DNA of 64,000 nucleotides from Salipaludibacillus sp047795645 (lineage in GTDB: Bacteria > Bacillota > Bacilli > Bacillales > Salisediminibacteriaceae). Both the position numbers and the translations under genes were made by a program. The notes below the pieces were generated by a model that was not told the origin of the DNA, made no database searches, and saw nothing but the letters and a program-made list of their open reading frames with translations. The stretch spans positions 248,001 through 312,000 of the forward strand of contig NZ_CP181045.1 in the NCBI RefSeq assembly GCF_047795645.1. Direction: 5' to 3'. Shown piece by piece: positions 23,454 through 32,604 of this stretch (the stretch's first letter is position 1; each line of letters opens with the position of its first letter).

Positions 23454-25282
23454 AACAAGCCTTGTTAAAGTTTTGTGGGATGAGATCAAAAGAAGATTAC
23501 CAAAAGGCTGTTTCTTCTAGTGTGGATATGATTGGTTTTATTTTTGCAAAAAGTAAACGTGAAGTAGCAGCTGAGGATGTGGCCATATGGCAAGAAGAAA
23601 TCCCCGCAGGGTCGCATCAAAAACTTGTTGGAGTTTTTGTTAACGAGTCCGTTGACGAAATTGTCGAGAAGACAATTAAAGCAGGACTGGATGTTGTTCA
23701 GTTTCATGGTTCTGAGACTACGGAGCAATTAGTGTCTGTAAAGCAAGTAACAGGAGCTCTCGTGTATAAAACGATTCATCATCACGAACAAGCATTGAAA
23801 GAGATGACTCATTTCAAAGGTGTGGCTGACGGCTATGTGATTGACACGAAGACTCCAGAAGCTTGGGGAGGGACAGGTGTACAATTCGATTGGGCTGCGA
23901 TTCCTGGTTACTCAAAAGAAGCGACATTGCAAGGTGTTCCGTGTTTGATTGCGGGAGGCGTTAACGTAGATAACATTGGAACGTTGCTGGGATATAAGCC
24001 TATAGGGATCGACATTTCTTCAGGAATTGAATCGGATAGCAAAAAAGATGAGAGGAAGATGAGCATTATGACAAAAGCAGTTAATCAGACATATAATGCA
24101 CCAGATCATTTAGGTAGATTTGGTCCGTTTGGCGGCAAGTATGTTCCGGAAACATTGATGTATGCCTTAGAAGAATTGGAAGATGCGTATAAGTCAATTA
24201 AGGAAGATGAGCAGTTTGTTGAAGAACTACAGAAAGAATTGAAAGAATATTCTGGAAGACCGACAGCACTAACTTATGCACACCGTTTGTCTGAATCTTA
24301 TGGCGGCGCTCGTATTTATTTGAAGAGAGAAGATTTAAATCATACAGGAGCACATAAAATTAACAATGCTCTCGCACAAGGATTATTAGCAAAAAAGATG
24401 GGGAAATCGCAAATTATTGCTGAAACAGGAGCGGGGCAACACGGTGTTGCTGCTGCGACAGTTGCAGCAAGATTTGGAATGTCCTGCAAAGTCTTCATGG
24501 GAATGGAAGACATTCAACGCCAAGAATTAAATGTGTTTCGTATGCGTCTTCTTGGTGCAGAAGTCATCGAAGTCCACTCTGGAGGAAAAACATTGAAAGA
24601 TGCGACAAATGAAGCGATTCGCCATTGGGTTGCTAATGTCAATGATACTTTTTATATGATAGGAAGTGTCGTCGGACCGCACCCGTATCCAATGATGGTG
24701 AGGGATTTTCAAAGTATCATTGGCGAGGAAAGTAAGAAACAAATGATCGATCGTATCGGGCGTCATCCAGATGAGGTTGTCGCTTGTGTTGGTGGCGGCA
24801 GTAACGCTATGGGGATGTTCTATACTTATATTGACGAAGACGTGAAATTAACGGGGATTGAAGCTGCTGGAATGGGGACAGATACGGCTGATCATGCTGC
24901 AACGCTTTCTAAAGGACGTAAAGGTGTCCTACATGGTTCATTATCCTATCTTTTACAAGATAAAGATGGCAATATTATTGAGCCGTATTCAATCTCTGCA
25001 GGCTTAGATTATCCAGGAATAGGTCCGGAACATTCTCATTTACGAGACATTAAGCGGGTTGATTATTATGCGGTCACGGATGCTGAAGCAATGGAAGCTT
25101 TGGAAGACTTGTGTAAGTTAGAGGGGATTCTTCCAGCGATAGAATCGGCGCATGCGCTTGCTTACGTTCGAGACAAAGCTGGAAAAATGTCGAAAGACGA
25201 TGTGATCCTTGTATGTCTTTCAGGCAGGGGAGATAAAGATGTGCATACGATTCAGCAAGTAATGGAGGGGAAAGAGCAATGA
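23450..25282 (+). CDS. trpFB: TrpF-TrpB fusion: PRA isomerase plus tryptophan synthase beta
   Basis: One uninterrupted 610-residue frame. Residues 1-~203 are phosphoribosylanthranilate isomerase: LLKFCGMRS, GVFVNES, VQFHGSE, GIDISSGIES. Residues ~207-610 are the PLP-dependent beta subunit: GRFGPFGGKYVPETL, LKREDLNHTGAHKINNA with the PLP lysine, ETGAGQHG, GGGSNAMG. The join reads KKDERKMSIMTKAVNQTY, where the last TrpF helix runs straight into the TrpB N-terminus with no stop. A GAGAGG at 24050-24055 before ATG 24059/24068 could let a separate TrpB still be made. B. subtilis has two genes here. A sequencing error that removed a stop is possible but would have to keep the frame exactly. Confidence 0.9.
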   Translation: MKQALLKFCGMRSKEDYQKAVSSSVDMIGFIFAKSKREVAAEDVAIWQEEIPAGSHQKLVGVFVNESVDEIVEKTIKAGLDVVQFHGSETTEQLVSVKQVTGALVYKTIHHHEQALKEMTHFKGVADGYVIDTKTPEAWGGTGVQFDWAAIPGYSKEATLQGVPCLIAGGVNVDNIGTLLGYKPIGIDISSGIESDSKKDERKMSIMTKAVNQTYNAPDHLGRFGPFGGKYVPETLMYALEELEDAYKSIKEDEQFVEELQKELKEYSGRPTALTYAHRLSESYGGARIYLKREDLNHTGAHKINNALAQGLLAKKMGKSQIIAETGAGQHGVAAATVAARFGMSCKVFMGMEDIQRQELNVFRMRLLGAEVIEVHSGGKTLKDATNEAIRHWVANVNDTFYMIGSVVGPHPYPMMVRDFQSIIGEESKKQMIDRIGRHPDEVVACVGGGSNAMGMFYTYIDEDVKLTGIEAAGMGTDTADHAATLSKGRKGVLHGSLSYLLQDKDGNIIEPYSISAGLDYPGIGPEHSHLRDIKRVDYYAVTDAEAMEALEDLCKLEGILPAIESAHALAYVRDKAGKMSKDDVILVCLSGRGDKDVHTIQQVMEGKEQ

Positions 25283-26076
25283 ACCGACTAAAACAAGACG
25301 CGTTTAAATCTAAACAAGATAAATTTGTTCCATATATGATGAGTTGTGATCCGTCTTATGAGGCATCGATTGATGTAGCGTTAACCCTCCAGGACGCCGG
25401 AGTAGATGCGATTGAATGGGGCGTTCCGTTTAGCGATCCACTTGCGGATGGTCCGGTCATTCAAGAAGCAGGTGATCGTGCTCGTAAGGCTGGTGGTAGT
25501 ATAAGAAAAGCGCTAGAAGGAATGAAACAAGCACGTAAGCAGGGGTTGACTGTACCAGTAATTTTATTCACATATGTTAATCCAGTTCTCTCCGTGGGTT
25601 ATAAAGAAATTGTTGAAGAAATGAAGCTTGCAGATATTGATGGTATTTTAATTCCTGATTTACCATTTGAAGAAAGCGAAGAACTTCGTGAATTATGTCA
25701 TGAAGCAAACATATCATTAATTTCATTGGTTGCACCAAGTTCAAGCACTCGGATGGAGAAAATCAGCCGATTTGGTGATGGTTTTCTTTATTACGTGACG
25801 TCTCTAGGTGTAACGGGAACAAGACAAAGTTTTTCTGAACAAGTGTCAGAGTCTATTAAGGAATTAAAAAAGACAGCAACAGTTCCAGTCTTAGCCGGTT
25901 TCGGGATCTCAACCCGAGATCAGGTTCGTCACTTCCAAACGATTGCTGATGGTGTCATTGTCGGCAGTGCACTCGTAAGATTTATTGCTGAAAGAGAAGC
26001 TTCATTGACAGACGAAAAAAATAAAAATGTTGCACTTCAAGAAATAAAAGAGTTTGTACAAGAGCTGATTTCGTAA
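25279..26076 (+). CDS. trpA: Tryptophan synthase alpha subunit
   Basis: Cleaves indole-3-glycerol phosphate and passes indole to TrpB through the alpha-beta tunnel. 265 residues. EWGVPFSDPLADGPVIQEA near residue 46 holds the catalytic acids. LIPDLPFEE, YYVTSLGVTGTR and VLAGFGISTRDQV bind phosphate. Overlaps the trpFB stop by four bases. hisC follows after a 37-nt gap with no terminator. Confidence 0.97.
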   Translation: MNRLKQDAFKSKQDKFVPYMMSCDPSYEASIDVALTLQDAGVDAIEWGVPFSDPLADGPVIQEAGDRARKAGGSIRKALEGMKQARKQGLTVPVILFTYVNPVLSVGYKEIVEEMKLADIDGILIPDLPFEESEELRELCHEANISLISLVAPSSSTRMEKISRFGDGFLYYVTSLGVTGTRQSFSEQVSESIKELKKTATVPVLAGFGISTRDQVRHFQTIADGVIVGSALVRFIAEREASLTDEKNKNVALQEIKEFVQELIS

Positions 26077-26113
26077 TAGTATAGAGAATAATACTGATTT
26101 GCAGGTGGAGGAG

Positions 26114-27202
26114 ATGTCGGTGAACGTTAAACAATCGATGGTTGGTCTTGAACCATATATACCAGGAAAACCAATTGAAGAAGTGAAAAGAGAATTAGGG
26201 TTAGATGAAGTTATTAAATTAGCATCAAATGAGAATCCATATGGGAGTTCTCCGAAAGTAGAAAAAGCGATTATCGAGGAGTTTCAAAATATTGCCGTTT
26301 ATCCAGATGGATATGCAAAAGAACTTCGTGTGAAAACAGCAGAGCATCTCGGTGTCAAGGAGGAACAACTGATTTTTGGCAATGGTTCTGATGAAGTGAT
26401 TTTGATTTTGTGTCGCTCGTTCTTAACGGCAGAACATAATATTGTAACGGCGCACCCTACTTTTTCTCAGTACGCTCATAATGCAGTGATTGAGGGAACT
26501 GAAATTAGGGAGGTTCCTCTAAACGACGGTGTTCACAATTTGGATGCGATGCTAGACGAAATTGATGAAAATACAAAAATGGTGTTTGTTTGTAATCCAA
26601 ACAATCCTTCAGGTACGTATGTGAATGATGAAGCTTTTATGTCTTTCATTCGTAAGGTGCCAAAGGATGTTTTAGTCATTAGTGACGAAGCTTACTATGA
26701 ATATGTGACTGCGGAAGATTACCCAAATACGTTGTCGCTTTTAGATGAGTATCCGAACTTAGTCATTTTACGAACATTTTCTAAGGCATATGGACTTGCT
26801 TCTTTACGTGTAGGATACGGAATTGCAAGCGAACAATTAATTAGAGAAATTGATCCTGGTAGAGGGCCTTTTAATACGAATACCATTGCACAGAAAGCGG
26901 CGTTAACAGCATTGGGTGATCAAGAGTTTGTCCAATCATGTTATGAAAAAAACAAACAAGAAATGAAAAAATATGAAATTTTTTGTGAAGAAAATGGATT
27001 TAAATATTATCCATCACAAGCAAACTTTATTTTAATGGATTTACAGAAACCTGGCAGTGATATTTTTAATTATCTATTGGCTAAAGGGTTTATTACAAGA
27101 AATGGAGAAGCGCTTGGGTTCCCTACATCTGTCCGTATTACGATAGGAACACCGGAACAAAATGATAAAATCATTGCTGAATTGACCAAGTGGCTCGTTT
27201 AG
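26114..27202 (+). CDS. hisC: Histidinol-phosphate / aromatic aminotransferase
   Basis: PLP enzyme of the fold-I class acting on histidinol phosphate and, as known in B. subtilis, on the keto acids of tyrosine and phenylalanine; this explains its place in the aromatic operon. 362 residues from the ATG at 26114. VIKLASNENPYGSSP near residue 30, VFVCNPNNPSGTYV, ISDEAYYEY, and FSKAYGLASLRVGYG with the PLP lysine are visible. The start could instead be GTG at 26120, better spaced from GGAGGAG. A TTG at 26099 is unlikely. Confidence 0.93.
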   Translation: MSVNVKQSMVGLEPYIPGKPIEEVKRELGLDEVIKLASNENPYGSSPKVEKAIIEEFQNIAVYPDGYAKELRVKTAEHLGVKEEQLIFGNGSDEVILILCRSFLTAEHNIVTAHPTFSQYAHNAVIEGTEIREVPLNDGVHNLDAMLDEIDENTKMVFVCNPNNPSGTYVNDEAFMSFIRKVPKDVLVISDEAYYEYVTAEDYPNTLSLLDEYPNLVILRTFSKAYGLASLRVGYGIASEQLIREIDPGRGPFNTNTIAQKAALTALGDQEFVQSCYEKNKQEMKKYEIFCEENGFKYYPSQANFILMDLQKPGSDIFNYLLAKGFITRNGEALGFPTSVRITIGTPEQNDKIIAELTKWLV

Positions 27203-27212
27203 GAGGATCACT

Positions 27213-28316
27213 GTGAGTAAACGAATAATGATTATTGGCTTGGGATTAATCGGTGGGTCCCTAGCCTTAGCTATAAAAAAAGGATACCCTGATACGACAA
27301 TTATAGGGTATGACATTGATTCTAAAGCGACTAGGCTTGCAAGCAGTTTGCAAATTATCGATGACAGCGTTGATGAGATAGCTAAAGAGGCTCCAAACGC
27401 TGATATAATAATTCTCTCAGCACCGGTTGAAAGTTCGATTCATATATTAACTCAATTAGAAGGGCTGCCGTTGAAAAAAGGTTGTCTTATTACTGATGTG
27501 GGTAGTACGAAGCAGACGGTTGTAGAAAAGGGAAGACAACTCTGTGAAAAGGGTGTTTATTTTATTGGTGGTCACCCAATGGCCGGGTCTCATAAAACAG
27601 GAGTGGAAGCTTCTCGGGAAAGATTATTTGAAAATGCCTTTTACATATTAACACCAACCGAAGAAGTGCCAAAATCAAAAATGATTCAGTTACAGAACAT
27701 TTTAAAAGCGACAAGAGCGAAATTTATTGAATTAGATCCTGAAACGCACGACCGTTTTTCTGGGCTCATTAGTCACTTACCTCATATTATTGCATCAGCT
27801 CTCGTGCACCAAGTTGCAAAGGTTAGTGAGGATGAACCACTTGTTTCACAACTTGCAGCAGGAGGTTTTCGCGATGTAACAAGAATTGCTTCCGCTTCTC
27901 CAGCTATGTGGCGAGATATTTTGCTTCATAACCGCGATTTATTGTTGCCGATGCTATCTGATTGGAAAAATATGATGACTGATATCGAAAAAATGCTTGT
28001 AGAACAAGATGGCCAGAAAATATATTCATTTTTTTCCGATGCAAAAGATGTGAGAGATCAATTACCTTCGAAAGAAAAGGGAGCATTAATGCCCTTTTAC
28101 GATTTGTTTGTTGATATTCCAGACCATCCAGGGGTTATTTCAGACGTGACAGCTATTTTAGCTGATTCAAATATTAGTATTACAAATATCCGCATTATTG
28201 AAGCTAGAGAAGATATTATGGGTGTATTAAGGCTGAGTTTTCGTTCTGGAGATGATTTGAACTTGGCGAGGATAAAGCTCAAGGATCACATGTACGACAC
28301 ATACGAGGCACCATAG
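27213..28316 (+). CDS. tyrA: Prephenate dehydrogenase with ACT domain
   Basis: NAD-dependent oxidative decarboxylation of prephenate to 4-hydroxyphenylpyruvate for tyrosine. 367 residues: Rossmann GLGLIGGSLALAIKKG at residues 7-22, ITDVGSTKQTVVE near 92, GGHPMAGSHKTGVEAS near 113 and LPHIIASALVHQV near 190. An ACT domain covers about residues 292-365 (YDLFVDIPDHPGVISDVTAI), the usual site for tyrosine feedback. GTG start behind AGGAGG. aroA follows at 16 nt. Confidence 0.96.
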   Translation: MSKRIMIIGLGLIGGSLALAIKKGYPDTTIIGYDIDSKATRLASSLQIIDDSVDEIAKEAPNADIIILSAPVESSIHILTQLEGLPLKKGCLITDVGSTKQTVVEKGRQLCEKGVYFIGGHPMAGSHKTGVEASRERLFENAFYILTPTEEVPKSKMIQLQNILKATRAKFIELDPETHDRFSGLISHLPHIIASALVHQVAKVSEDEPLVSQLAAGGFRDVTRIASASPAMWRDILLHNRDLLLPMLSDWKNMMTDIEKMLVEQDGQKIYSFFSDAKDVRDQLPSKEKGALMPFYDLFVDIPDHPGVISDVTAILADSNISITNIRIIEAREDIMGVLRLSFRSGDDLNLARIKLKDHMYDTYEAP

Positions 28317-28332
28317 AGGAGGGAGAAAGCTA

Positions 28333-29625
28333 TTGAATAAGACTATCCAACCACTTAAGAATGCGTTAAAAGGTAAGGTTACGATTCCAGGAGATAAATC
28401 GATAAGTCATCGCGCGGTGTTATTTGCGTCTTTAGCTAAAGGTGAATCGACGATAGATGGATTCCTTCATGGCGATGACTGTTTAAGTACGATTGCCTGT
28501 ATGAAGCAACTAGGAATTCAAATTGACGAAGATGGTAATCGAATTTCTGTAAAGGGAAAAGGTTTCCAAGGGTTAACTGAACCTGCGAAAGTTCTGGATG
28601 TTGGGAATTCAGGTACAACGATTCGGCTTTTATCAGGAGTTTTAGCAGGACAATCATTCTCTTCTGTTCTTATTGGAGATGATTCGATTGCAAAGCGACC
28701 TATGGCACGAGTGACAGGCCCATTGAAAATGATGAATGCAGATATTGATGGACGTGATCAAGCTGAATATACACCGCTTCATTTACGCGGTGGAGATTTA
28801 AAAGGAATCCATTACCTTTCTCCTGTCGCTAGCGCACAAGTGAAGTCTGCAATTTTGTTAGCAGGCTTGTACGCGAAAGGTGAAACGAAAGTAACGGAGC
28901 CTACGAAGTCAAGAGACCATACTGAACGGATGTTAGAAAGTTTCGGTGTGAAAGTTGATGTGACCGAGTTTTCAGCATCATTAAAAGGTGGGCAAGAATT
29001 ACAAGGCACGAATATTCATGTTCCAGGCGATATTTCATCTGCAGCGTTCCTTCTAGTAGCAGGAGCGATTGTTCCTGGTAGTGAGATCACGCTTAAAAAT
29101 GTCGGTATGAATCCAACTCGAACAGGTATAATTGATGTTCTTCAGCAAATGGGAGCCAAGTTAACAATAGAAAATGAAAGATTATTCGGTGGAGAACCTG
29201 TCGCCGATTTAACGATTTGTTATTCTAAGCTATCGGGAATGACGATTGATGGGGATTTGATCCCAAGATTGATTGATGAAATTCCTGCGATCGCTGTTTT
29301 AGCTTCTCAAGCAGAAGGGAAGACAGTGATTAAAGATGCCCAAGAACTTAAGGTGAAAGAGACGAATCGAATCGATACGGTCGTTAACCAATTATCTGAG
29401 TTAGGTGTTGCTATTGAAGCGACATTAGATGGAATGATTATCGAGGGTAAATCAACTGTTAACGGTGGAAACGTTCAAAGCTTTCATGATCATCGTATTG
29501 GAATGGCGATGGCATTATGTGGACTGATTTCCACTGATCCTGTTCATGTAGAAGATACGGAGGCAATTGCTGTTTCGTATCCAACGTTTTTTGAGGACCT
29601 GCAAAGTTTGAGTGGGGAAAAATAA
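28333..29625 (+). CDS. aroA: EPSP synthase (3-phosphoshikimate 1-carboxyvinyltransferase)
   Basis: Adds enolpyruvate from PEP to shikimate 3-phosphate; its product feeds AroC at the head of the same operon. 430 residues. GDKSISHRAVLFASLA near residue 20, LDVGNSGTTIRLLSG near 89, VASAQVKSAILLAGL near 165, ELKVKETNRI near 336 and FHDHRIGMAMALCGL near 385. Start is TTG at 28333 behind GAGGGAG. Named aroE in B. subtilis. It ends the supraoperon at a terminator. Confidence 0.96.
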   Translation: MNKTIQPLKNALKGKVTIPGDKSISHRAVLFASLAKGESTIDGFLHGDDCLSTIACMKQLGIQIDEDGNRISVKGKGFQGLTEPAKVLDVGNSGTTIRLLSGVLAGQSFSSVLIGDDSIAKRPMARVTGPLKMMNADIDGRDQAEYTPLHLRGGDLKGIHYLSPVASAQVKSAILLAGLYAKGETKVTEPTKSRDHTERMLESFGVKVDVTEFSASLKGGQELQGTNIHVPGDISSAAFLLVAGAIVPGSEITLKNVGMNPTRTGIIDVLQQMGAKLTIENERLFGGEPVADLTICYSKLSGMTIDGDLIPRLIDEIPAIAVLASQAEGKTVIKDAQELKVKETNRIDTVVNQLSELGVAIEATLDGMIIEGKSTVNGGNVQSFHDHRIGMAMALCGLISTDPVHVEDTEAIAVSYPTFFEDLQSLSGEK

Positions 29626-29634
29626 TAATACGTG

Positions 29635-29667
29635 AACCGTTACATCTAGTATGTAGCGGTTTTTTTG
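29635..29667 (+). terminator. Terminator of the aromatic supraoperon
   Basis: AACCGTTACA pairs with TGTAGCGGTT (10 bp, one G-U) around TCTAGTA, followed by TTTTTTT. Confidence 0.92.
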
Positions 29668-29701
29668 TGTTTTCTAAGATATGCTAAACTTTGATGGGGT
29701 G

Positions 29702-30044
29702 CTTGTGCCGTATGAGAGCTGGAATATGGGGAGATAGGGCACAAGAGGAAGCTGCTTGTGCCGTATGAGAGCTGGAATATGGGGAGATAGGGCACAAGAG
29801 GAAGCTGCTTGTGCCGTAAGAGAGCGGGAATATGGAAAGATAGGGTACAAGAGGGAGCTACTTGTGCCGTAAGAGAGCGGGAATATGGAAAGATAGGGTA
29901 CAAGAGGGAGCTACTTGTGCCGTAAGAGAGCGGGAATATGGAAAGATAGGGCACAAGAGGGAGCAGCTTGTGCCGTAAGAGAGCGGGAATATGGGAAGAT
30001 AGGGCACAAGATTACAAAAGGGAGCTGTTTGTGCCATAAGCCCG
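29702..30044 (+). repeat. 53-nt tandem repeat array, six units plus a partial
   Basis: Units start at 29702, 29755, 29808, 29861, 29914 and 29967, exactly 53 nt apart. A degenerate seventh start (TTTGTGCC) is near 30029 after a 10-nt insertion. Each unit begins CTTGTGCC and contains GGCACAAG 37-45 nt later, so each can form an 8-bp hairpin. Units 3 and 4 have GGTACAAG, which keeps pairing through a G-U. Units 1-2 share internal variants, as do 3-4, suggesting recent duplication. 53 is not a multiple of three and the ORFs across it are not coding. It fills the 527-nt gap between aroA and the next gene. Confidence 0.95.
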
Positions 30045-30152
30045 GACGGAATAATATTTACAGTTTGTTTGCCACTACAGGCATAACATTCATTTCATTT
30101 TCATATTTTGTCTATAAATAGCTTGTCTATTATAGGACGGAGTGGGGTACGA

Positions 30153-31043
30153 ATGAAATATGTGATGGAGGTTTGGGACGAAATAACGGAAAAGGAAAAA
30201 AAGGTTTTAGTTGATCGAGGTTCGATTTCTTTTTGTGCGGAAAGTGTAGAGGGGCGTCGTAACACAATCAAAATGACGACAGACAAGTTCACTGTCCATC
30301 CTGGAAAAGTAAGAATTGAAAGAGGAGAAGGGCTTAATTTTAAAAATGAGGAAGCAAACTCTTATATTAAACGAATGTTATTATTCGGTTTTTCTTCGTT
30401 TATTTATGTGATTGATTTGAAATATGAGAGCATAACGGAAGATCGTATTAATAAAGTACGAGAGAGCCTAGAGGGCTGTCCAATTGATTTTATTGTTGCA
30501 GCTAGGGTGCCATTACCAAGACTTACTGCTTCATGGATTCGAAAGTTAAAACAATTGATGATTCCACTAATAATGTTTTATGTTGATTCAAAAGACGAAT
30601 TGATCCGCGCACCGTGGCAGCGGTACCTTGAAGCGGCGTTTCCAGCTAGGACGATGTTTTTGTTAGACCAGGACAAGATACATGTTAGTGAAAAAGAACA
30701 TCAATTGCTTGAGCAAGCTTGGGAGCAGATCGTCGTCCAATGGAAGTTGAACAGTCACCTTTATATTCCACATTCACATAAGGGTTTGCCGCTTCTTTTT
30801 TTAAAGCGTTTAGGAATGTACCCACAAAAGGGAAGTTTTGATTCTGGAAGCGATGCAGACTATTTTATGTATCTCACTGAAAAGCAAAATAAAAAACCAC
30901 TGATTTTACCTGATGTTATTGTATTAAAAGGAATCATTATTAAATCTGGACAAACTTGGTTTTTGCATAAAGCAAGTGGGGTAGAATTAAAGATTATTCC
31001 TGAACAATTTTTACCAATTGAGGATATTTTTCATTATGAATAA
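30153..31043 (+). CDS. Hypothetical protein of unknown family
   Basis: 296-residue soluble protein; I do not recognise the family. The ATG at 30153 lies behind GGAGTGGGG; the frame opens 15 codons earlier without a ribosome site. No signal peptide or membrane segment is obvious. The C-terminal DVIVLKGIIIKSGQTWF stretch looks beta-rich, the centre is helical, and the whole is mixed in charge. Codon use is like its neighbours. It stands between the tandem array and ypiA, where B. subtilis has no gene between aroA (aroE) and ypiA, so it may be lineage-specific. Confidence 0.75.
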   Translation: MKYVMEVWDEITEKEKKVLVDRGSISFCAESVEGRRNTIKMTTDKFTVHPGKVRIERGEGLNFKNEEANSYIKRMLLFGFSSFIYVIDLKYESITEDRINKVRESLEGCPIDFIVAARVPLPRLTASWIRKLKQLMIPLIMFYVDSKDELIRAPWQRYLEAAFPARTMFLLDQDKIHVSEKEHQLLEQAWEQIVVQWKLNSHLYIPHSHKGLPLLFLKRLGMYPQKGSFDSGSDADYFMYLTEKQNKKPLILPDVIVLKGIIIKSGQTWFLHKASGVELKIIPEQFLPIEDIFHYE

Positions 31044-31132
31044 CGGACCGGATTGCATGCTCATTATTTGACTCACAGCATAGGTCCGTTAAAATGGGAG
31101 AAAGAGCTATTTAGAGAAAGGAAGCTTAATAA

Positions 31133-32413
31133 ATGAACGAACAGTTAGCAGGCGCAATTAAGTTAATAGAGCAAGGGCAACATGAAGAAGCCCTTAAAAA
31201 AGTAGAAGTACTAGAAGGTACAGTTGATGACGAGACGAAACGAACAATTGCAGAGCTTTATTTTGAGCTAGGACTTGTCGACCGTTCCGTGAAGATAGTT
31301 GAAGAGTTAATGTTTACTTATCCCGATCATGGAGAATTATTTGCCTTTGCTGCAGAATGTTACAGTGAACTTGGTAAAGAAGATGAGGCAATTGATATGC
31401 TAACCGAAATCGACAAGGGTGATCCTTCCTACGTCCAAGCACAACTTTTGTTAGCGGACCTTTATGAGAATCAGGGACTTGAAGAAGTAGCGGAGAAAAA
31501 GTTGCTAGAGGCGATTGAGAATGAACCAGAAAACGCAATTCTTCAATTTGGATTAGGCGAATTTTATTTGAATCGAGGCGACTACAATCAAGCAATATTT
31601 TACTATAAAAAGGCGATTCTTCAAGGGAAACTCCCCGAGGAATTACCAATTCAACCTCAGATAAAATTAGCAGAAGCTTACAGTATAACAGGACAATTTG
31701 AAGACGCGATGAATTATTATCAAGAAGGATTAGAGGAAGAAGAAACTCCAGACGGGCTATTCGGATATGGATTTACAGCGTTGCAGATTGATGATATTGA
31801 TACGGCGGTTAAAACATTCACAAGACTATTAGAAATGGATCCTGACTACACGAGTGCCTATCCGTATTTAGCAAGAGCGTACGTAGCGCAAAAAAAGTTA
31901 GATGAGGCGACAGAGACTCTTGAAGAAGGAATAAAAAGAGATGAGTTTAATGAAGAACTTTACTTAGAAATAGCTAAACTACAATTCTCTAAAGGGAATC
32001 ACACAGATGGAAAGACATTTCTTGAAAAAGTAATCGCGCTGAATCCATCTAATTTATCTGCTGTTAAAGAGTTGCTTAACTACTTTAACAATGAAGAAGA
32101 TTATGAAAGTATCATTGATTTAGTTAGCTATCTTGATGACTATGGTGAATTTGATCCTACGTATGAACGTTATCGGGCGAAAGCGTTATTTGAAGAAGAT
32201 GATATACAAGGTGCTGCAGAAGCTTATGATATTGCATTGGAGTCTTTGTCACGGGATGAAATACTGCTTGAAGAAGCGGCCTTCACATTTTTAGCTACAA
32301 ATAGTAAGCAAAAGGGAATGATCTTACTAGAAGAATTGTTGGTACTTCAACCACACCGTTTTGACATTGAAGAGCGTCTCCTAGAATTGAACAATTCACA
32401 CGATAATCGTTAA
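31133..32413 (+). CDS. ypiA: TPR-repeat protein YpiA
   Basis: 426-residue acidic protein composed of tetratricopeptide repeats. Helical pairs with the spacing G..Y....DYA.A are seen from about residue 1 to 400, for example LGEFYLNRGDYNQAIFYYKK near 147 and PYLARAYVAQKKLDEATETL near 245. No signal peptide. It is the B. subtilis YpiA equivalent by position between the aro genes and ypiB/ypiF. TPR proteins act as scaffolds; the partner is unknown here. Confidence 0.88.
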   Translation: MNEQLAGAIKLIEQGQHEEALKKVEVLEGTVDDETKRTIAELYFELGLVDRSVKIVEELMFTYPDHGELFAFAAECYSELGKEDEAIDMLTEIDKGDPSYVQAQLLLADLYENQGLEEVAEKKLLEAIENEPENAILQFGLGEFYLNRGDYNQAIFYYKKAILQGKLPEELPIQPQIKLAEAYSITGQFEDAMNYYQEGLEEEETPDGLFGYGFTALQIDDIDTAVKTFTRLLEMDPDYTSAYPYLARAYVAQKKLDEATETLEEGIKRDEFNEELYLEIAKLQFSKGNHTDGKTFLEKVIALNPSNLSAVKELLNYFNNEEDYESIIDLVSYLDDYGEFDPTYERYRAKALFEEDDIQGAAEAYDIALESLSRDEILLEEAAFTFLATNSKQKGMILLEELLVLQPHRFDIEERLLELNNSHDNR

Positions 32414-32519
32414 TAATTTAATGGGTTAAACTTTCTAAATAAAGGGAATATGAAAAATATCATCATTTTAGCAGGATTTTCAAGATATTTAGAGAATATA
32501 ATAACTATATAAAGATTTA

Positions 32520-32533
32520 TTTACTTAAGTAAA
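32520..32533 (+). other. 14-nt perfect palindrome upstream of reoY
   Basis: TTTACTTAAGTAAA lies 72 nt before reoY in a 191-nt gap. It could be a repressor site, but nothing in the sequence says which regulator would bind. Confidence 0.3.
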
Positions 32534-32604
32534 AGTGAGGATTCTATTCTGTCAAAAGCAAGTCTGTTCTGTCCCTATGCGATGAAAATAAGGGAGGGGT
32601 TTAA

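Noticed and set aside
23450..25282. Frameshift explanation for the TrpF-TrpB join
   Set aside because: Both halves are full length and in the same frame with good codon use across the join. No compensating frame break is visible, so a real fusion is the simpler reading, pending resequencing.
29702..30044. CRISPR array
   Set aside because: The units are contiguous with no unique spacers and there are no cas genes.
29646..30121. Repetitive ORFs across the tandem array on both strands
   Set aside because: The 53-nt unit shifts frame each time, and the repeated peptide simply mirrors the DNA repeat. No ribosome site.
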